Positions 58,984-64,000 of a stretch of 64,000 bases of DNA are shown here, in pieces. The position numbers and the translations under genes were made by a program. The notes under the pieces are model-generated. The model did not search any database, had not been told where the DNA came from, and saw only the letters and a list, made by a program, of their open reading frames with translations. Positions within the stretch are counted from its first letter, which is position 1; every line of letters starts with the position of its first letter. The stretch is from Henckelia pumila (lineage: Eukaryota > Streptophyta > Magnoliopsida > Lamiales > Gesneriaceae). The DNA is taken from contig NC_133123.1 of NCBI RefSeq assembly GCF_033568475.1, positions 1,116,001 to 1,180,000 of the forward strand, written 5' to 3'.

Positions 58984-61900
58984 ACTTCTTAATTTCTTTC
59001 AAACCAGATTTCTGCGAATACGCTGTTATCAATGAAAAATTTTGAATTTAATGGAAAGTTTTTATTATCATTACATTCAAAATCGGAAGAAGAAAGATAC
59101 TATTACAATGGGAAAGGAAAGACTGAGCGGGGACGGTCGGAAGATGAGGGTTATTCAGTCAATTCGCAGCCTTTCATTTTGGACCTGGACGTAGATTTTG
59201 GGCCTAAAACAACATCCCCACGGACGCGAATGAATGGGCCTTGATAATTTGGGCTTAATAATTTGAAAGTTGGTTACTGTTACTGTGTTACATATAAGGC
59301 AATTAAAGTACATTCGTCTTCTCTTTGGTTTCATCTGCTTTCTTCTGCTTTCCCCATTCTATTCAACTCAATGTGGTTACACAAGTTATATTGAGAAGTA
59401 AATGGTTCAAGAAACGTGCTGGAATCCGAATCAGATCAATTTCTGCACTTGAAAGTTACAAGGTACATATAATATAAAAACATTGCAACTGCTCAGAATT
59501 CAGAAGCTTCGTTAATTCCACCCATATGTACATATGATTCAGTTTCAAAAACAAAAAAAAAGGTTCTCAAACAGCCAAAATTGATCTGGGTCTAGCTAGC
59601 TCGATGCGCCGGTGATGATTGATTGATTGATTAATGAGAACGAGAGGCGAGGGTGAAGATATGAGATATAGAATGCGCCAGGCCAGACACAATCGCGATC
59701 TTCACTTGCCCCCTCTTTGGTATCTGGCGCCTGTATTCACTTCTCCTCCACGAATTCCCACCGTTGATCATCTCCATCTTTCCTCCTTTCATCTTTCTTT
59801 CTTACTTTCTTTGCTGGAATTGGAACTTCTCTTCACTTTGCGATTTGGACTGATGATTGGGGTAAGTTGTGTAACATATCCTTTATATAGGCTTTGAGTT
59901 TCAATTTTGCCCCTCAACTTTGCCAATAATTACATGTACATATGGCAATGTGAAGCCAATGAATGATTTGTACTGGCCATAGCAAATGGCCAAAGTGCTT
60001 CACGGGATCTTTTGTTTTTTTAGTAATTTGGGAGCTAAAATCACGTGGGATAATCCAAAAAGCTTGACTATTATTCCCAAGTTATCATTGTGCGCAATAT
60101 TATATAATATGAAGATAAGATAGATGAGATGTGACTCCAACGAAAAACTTTATTATATTATATTTCATTCTAATTAATTTTTTTGAATTAATGTACATTT
60201 CTTAGTTCAACTCATTTGATGTTTACTAAAACTATTCGATCGACCCGATGGCTTTCTTCATTAAATAGGTGGCAAGGATCTTGACGTTGAAGTTGACAAC
60301 TTTGGTGCATTGGATTGAGACCATTATTAGTTTCCAAGGTTCTATGTATCCCAGAGCGTTGTCGATGGCGGTTAAGACTTGAGCATACTTTCCATTTGTT
60401 GAATTGAAACCAACTTCTGCCGATTGGATTTTGTCCCAAATATGTATATAATTCTACCAGATTTTTTGCATTTTAGGGTAGGGTTCTCTTTAATTTTCCC
60501 TATTAATTTTGGGCATTTTCAATATGTCAATTGTCAAATTCTCGAGTTCGGATATCAGATATCGAAGTGGATTATTATTTTTTTTGAAAAAATCGAGTCT
60601 AGGTTTGTACTCGAATCCGATTTTATTTCTCAGGTTGGTGTGGTGGTATTAAAATTAGTACCACCACATAGATCGTGGTACTAAAATTAGTTCTTGATCG
60701 GATTGTATTGTGGTACTACTAAAATTAGTGAGCATGCAAATATATACTTAAAATATATAGGGTACCCGACCCGACAAATCCGAACTCGACAATAATGAAT
60801 AATCTAAATTCTAACCGAGCTCCGTCCCTGGTCAAGAGAGAAAAGCATAAATTTATGTGAAGTTCACATTTCATAGATTCCCAACAAAGTCTGAAAAACT
60901 TTGAATTGCTTGACCGTTGATTGTGTGGACACGTCTTTAATTCAAGGCTCGTTCAGACTTGACACCATTATTTAATTAGCCTTTGAATTGATTGCGACTT
61001 CCACTATTGGACCTTGACTAATGGGTTTTGATTTTTATTAAATTCATGGCACGTACAAATCTCTTACAAGTTAAAACTTAAAATAGATTTCGAAAAAAAA
61101 AAAACTTAAAAAAAACATTGAAAAAATTAAAATAAAAATAATCAGAATTTACTTAAGATGATAGCTCAATGTTCCCATTGCTTAATTTATTACCATGCCT
61201 TTTTGGTGTATAAAAAAACAATGAATGGATACTTTTCTTAAATCTCCTAAACCGCACCAATTAAATTTTTTTTTTTGTTGTTTAAAATGTTAAAAAAAAC
61301 ACACAAAATTAAACCAAAACAATAATGCTCCCTATCTATGCTTTTTTTTTTTTTTTTTCTTTCTAGAAAAATAGAGTTCATTTAGTTGGATCCACCCGTT
61401 TGACTTTGGCTTGTTGAAATTTTTTTTCCACATATTGTTTTATTAATTGAGCGCAACTGGTATAGATAACAGACCACATTAATTATGTTAATTCGAAACT
61501 TATAAAGAATACGAGCTTGAATATATTCTTTTTCTAGAACCCAACACAGAGGAACCTCCATGAATGAATCCAATAATGTTAAAGATGCTGGCTTTTGTTC
61601 AGTTATTTTAAACTAAAAGGGTTTTTCTTTAATTATATAACATGGAATGCACCACCTAAAAGGGCGTAAATTCTTTTGATATAATGAATAATATATACAA
61701 ATCTAGCTAGCACTTAGATAAAATATAAATGTCTCCGGACTCCGATCAATATAAAAAAATTCTAAAACTTATTAATTAACGGCTTGACCCTCTCGATCCA
61801 TCAAATATGAATCCAATAATGACACCAGCTTATAATTTTTCAATAAATTAATAATCCTCCGACTTAAATGGGAAATGACCATGCAGTATTAACACGAGTC

Positions 61901-63188
61901 ATTTAAAAATTAAATTAAATTAAATAAAAAATGAGTGGGATAAAATATATTTTCTGAAAAGTACTTCCCACAAAAGCACGATTCCCACCAAGCCTAACTT
62001 TTTAAAAATTTGAAGGGACTTTAGGTTGTGACATTTTGAAATCAAATAATGGTTTAGTATTGATCGAACCAATGTAATGGTTTAGTATTTACGGTGAAGA
62101 ATGTAATTAATGTGTGTAATATTACTTTTTGTTGTCAATTTTAAATTAGAGGCCAAAATATGTGATGAATTATATATTTTGTTAGTGAATAAAAATATGG
62201 ATACAAATTATTACAATCGTCACCACCATCATCATAATAATTAATAATGGCGGCCCCGCCTGGCTATATGTAGTTGATTTAGATGTTCTTCATAATCAAT
62301 TCAATAAATATATATACATTTTATTTGTTTATATAAATTAAAAAAAATATCAAATGCATGAATCTCACGGAGAAGTAATGATATGTGACGTCACCTTATC
62401 AAAAGCTAATAGAAAAAAGTAATAGGGTTGGTTGATAAGATCAACGTGAAAGTGCACCAATCATAGACAAGAACCCTTTTTAATTCTTTTTTAAAAAAAA
62501 TTTGAAAATCAATGTGAAATCTCCTCCTCCGTTTTTCACTACAGCCACCTCGTACTTTTGAAAACACCCCACATATGATTTTGACGTGACGTCCAACAAC
62601 TTAAACCATTCAAGTAAAATACGAGGAGTAGTCCTTTCAAGAAGAAAATATATATATACGTGGAGTTGTAACTGTATCATAACCACTATGCCAATTTGTT
62701 ACATGTGTTACTTGGTGAATTCTCCACCTTCTGAAAAATAACCTCGTTTTGGGTGGTGGGGATCCAGGGATTTTGGAACACTGCCTAAGTAAACAAGTGT
62801 ATCATTTGATGTTATTGCGAGAAAATTTGATGAATTTCAGCCATGGGTGATGGTGGAAAATGGCAAGTTCCCACCCATTAAAATGTTCGTTTTCCATGAG
62901 TAAGATTACACGTTACACATTTTGTGCCGTTTCACCGGCTTTTCGCGGTCCACCCCAGATATCCTTACTGTTTAGGTTGCTGGAACAACCAACGTACATA
63001 GGAGAACTCAAAGTGTTACACATGATCTCTGTATTAGTCTGTATAGTATCAATTTTATGTTCTGTTTCATGTCCTTCCCTCGAAAAAAAAAAAAACTAAT
63101 GTATTGTGTTTTGACAACTAAAAAAGATCACTCGAATACAGAGAATAAAATTTACATGTCACGATCGATGTTGGGGGGCTTTTGGATG
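58984..63188. other. 4.2-kb intergenic region
   Basis: No gene could be supported. The first few hundred bases hold the upstream region of the minus-strand Cys-rich gene. Around 60232-60454 one minus-strand frame stays open for about 74 codons without an early Met and matches nothing I recognise. The rest is AT-rich with homopolymer runs (for example T at 61341-61358). Confidence 0.5.
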
Positions 63189-64000
63189 TTATATTGCCGC
63201 TCTCATGGCTCCCCTAGCGGCTTCACGCTTCATTTCTGCAGCTTTGCCACTGCCTCGGAAGTACGTGTATACTTGCTGCACAAAGGATCGGAAGCAACAG
63301 TAAGAATTCCGACCAAACGACTCACTTGCATGTACAGCATAGAGTGGAATTAATACTGGAAAATCAACAAATAAAAAATGCCAGACCTGAATAACCCAAA
63401 GGCTTAGAACTGATTCCAGGCAAAATAGTCCGAATCCGATGAAGTAGAAAACCTGTGACATTTATTCTTTTTGTTATCAGATTTCTGCTACAGAAGAGAG
63501 TGGAGGGATCCCTTTTGTATCAATAAAATCATAAACTTAATCTGCTACAGATATGTTAAACTACTTGCTCATCATCACAGCTCAATGGGGATTAAAAACT
63601 CACCCCGACTATAACATGATCGCCTATGATATCTATAGCTGGCAGGATACCTCTGTAAAAACCAGCATCCGTGATCAGACTAAACATCATTCGAAAAGCT
63701 TCGAGGATAATACAACACAGATTAAATTAAATAATTCAAAATTAAGTGAACAAGGATTCGCAGGTGGAAATCATGAAATGAAAAATTTCAAGGAAGACTT
63801 ACGTCAGGGATTTCCCTTTGAAAACAATTGGAGGCGCAACTGCCGCAAATATACAAAAGCCAATATGAAGCTGCAAGGATGTGAAATGAAGCATTGTGAT
63901 CAGTTTGCAGATACAAAAATCCATGACAACTCATATAAGAAACTCACCAAGTAAAACAAGAAAAACCACCCAAACTTCAACGCACTCTCTTTTCTGTAAT
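63189..64000 (-). CDS. SCAMP: Secretory carrier-associated membrane protein, 3' part
   Basis: Five exons are visible on the minus strand: 63948-63993, 63803-63870, 63604-63652, 63387-63452 and 63189-63275; the 5' part lies beyond the right edge. They encode [66 protein letters not shown] and [19 protein letters not shown], the last three membrane segments and cytosolic tail of plant SCAMPs. These four-span proteins sit in the plasma membrane, trans-Golgi network and endosomes and act in vesicle traffic. Phases join cleanly and no stop is present before the TAA at 63189. Confidence 0.92.

Noticed and set aside
59634-59897. 87-codon plus-strand frame
   Set aside because: No motif, no homology recognised, and CT-rich composition suggests non-coding leader-like DNA.
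1-64000. CRISPR arrays, bacterial operons, rRNA genes
   Set aside because: The window is plant nuclear DNA; no spaced identical repeats with unique spacers and no rRNA sequence were seen.

Overview
The window is a piece of a flowering-plant (eudicot) nuclear genome. Evidence: host genes split by GT-AG introns, plant-specific families (class B heat stress factor, LSD1-type zinc-finger protein, carboxyarabinitol-phosphatase with a plastid transit peptide, plant-type SCAMP), AT-rich intergenic DNA and typical plant transposons. An asterid is plausible from the look of the repeats, but that is only an impression.

Layout. 1-4061: the 5' half of a Ty3 (Tekay/Del-like) retrotransposon on the minus strand, with its 1.9 kb LTR, inserted into an L1-type LINE (4062 to about 7890, minus). 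9075-13137: a decayed gene of the DUF616 (TOD1/MUCI70) family. 13344-15376: an LTR-like element with TG...CA ends and a 5-bp target duplication, holding a 216-bp near-perfect hairpin. 15655-16660: 3' end of a second LINE. 16947-19420 (minus): an intact seven-exon probable 2-carboxy-D-arabinitol-1-phosphatase. 19.4-29.8 kb: AT-rich gene desert with a 1.42-kb tandem duplication, one copy of which was later split by a 2.5-kb solo LTR related to the LTR at 2159-4061, plus a 9-bp-TSD MITE.

30016-36383: a complete 19-exon NRPB2 gene (RNA polymerase II second-largest subunit, 1194 aa). 37328-43675: a 10-exon LSD1-type zinc-finger protein with four GPPPGF/W motifs and tandemly duplicated in-frame exons. 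44684-46981: a two-exon class B heat stress factor with a heat shock element just upstream and a Ty3 remnant in its intron. 48460-49143: a secreted glycine-rich protein. 49650-54535 (minus): a complete 15-exon allantoinase with a TRIM-like insertion in intron 1. 55851-56105: a tRNA-derived SINE with a 16-bp target duplication. 56727-58983 (minus): a small protein in which all ten cysteines lie in CX3C spacing, with a probable GC-AG intron. 63189 to the right edge (minus): the 3' part of a SCAMP gene.

Exon borders were placed by reading splice sites and conserved protein frames by eye; for each complete gene the exon lengths sum to a whole number of codons. The host genes are not an operon or visible pathway; they are independent genes separated by mobile DNA. 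No clearly new system was found. The most distinctive signals are the before/after solo-LTR pair, the structurally similar but sequence-different hairpin arrays in the two related LTRs, the exon-duplicating zinc-finger gene and the all-CX3C protein.
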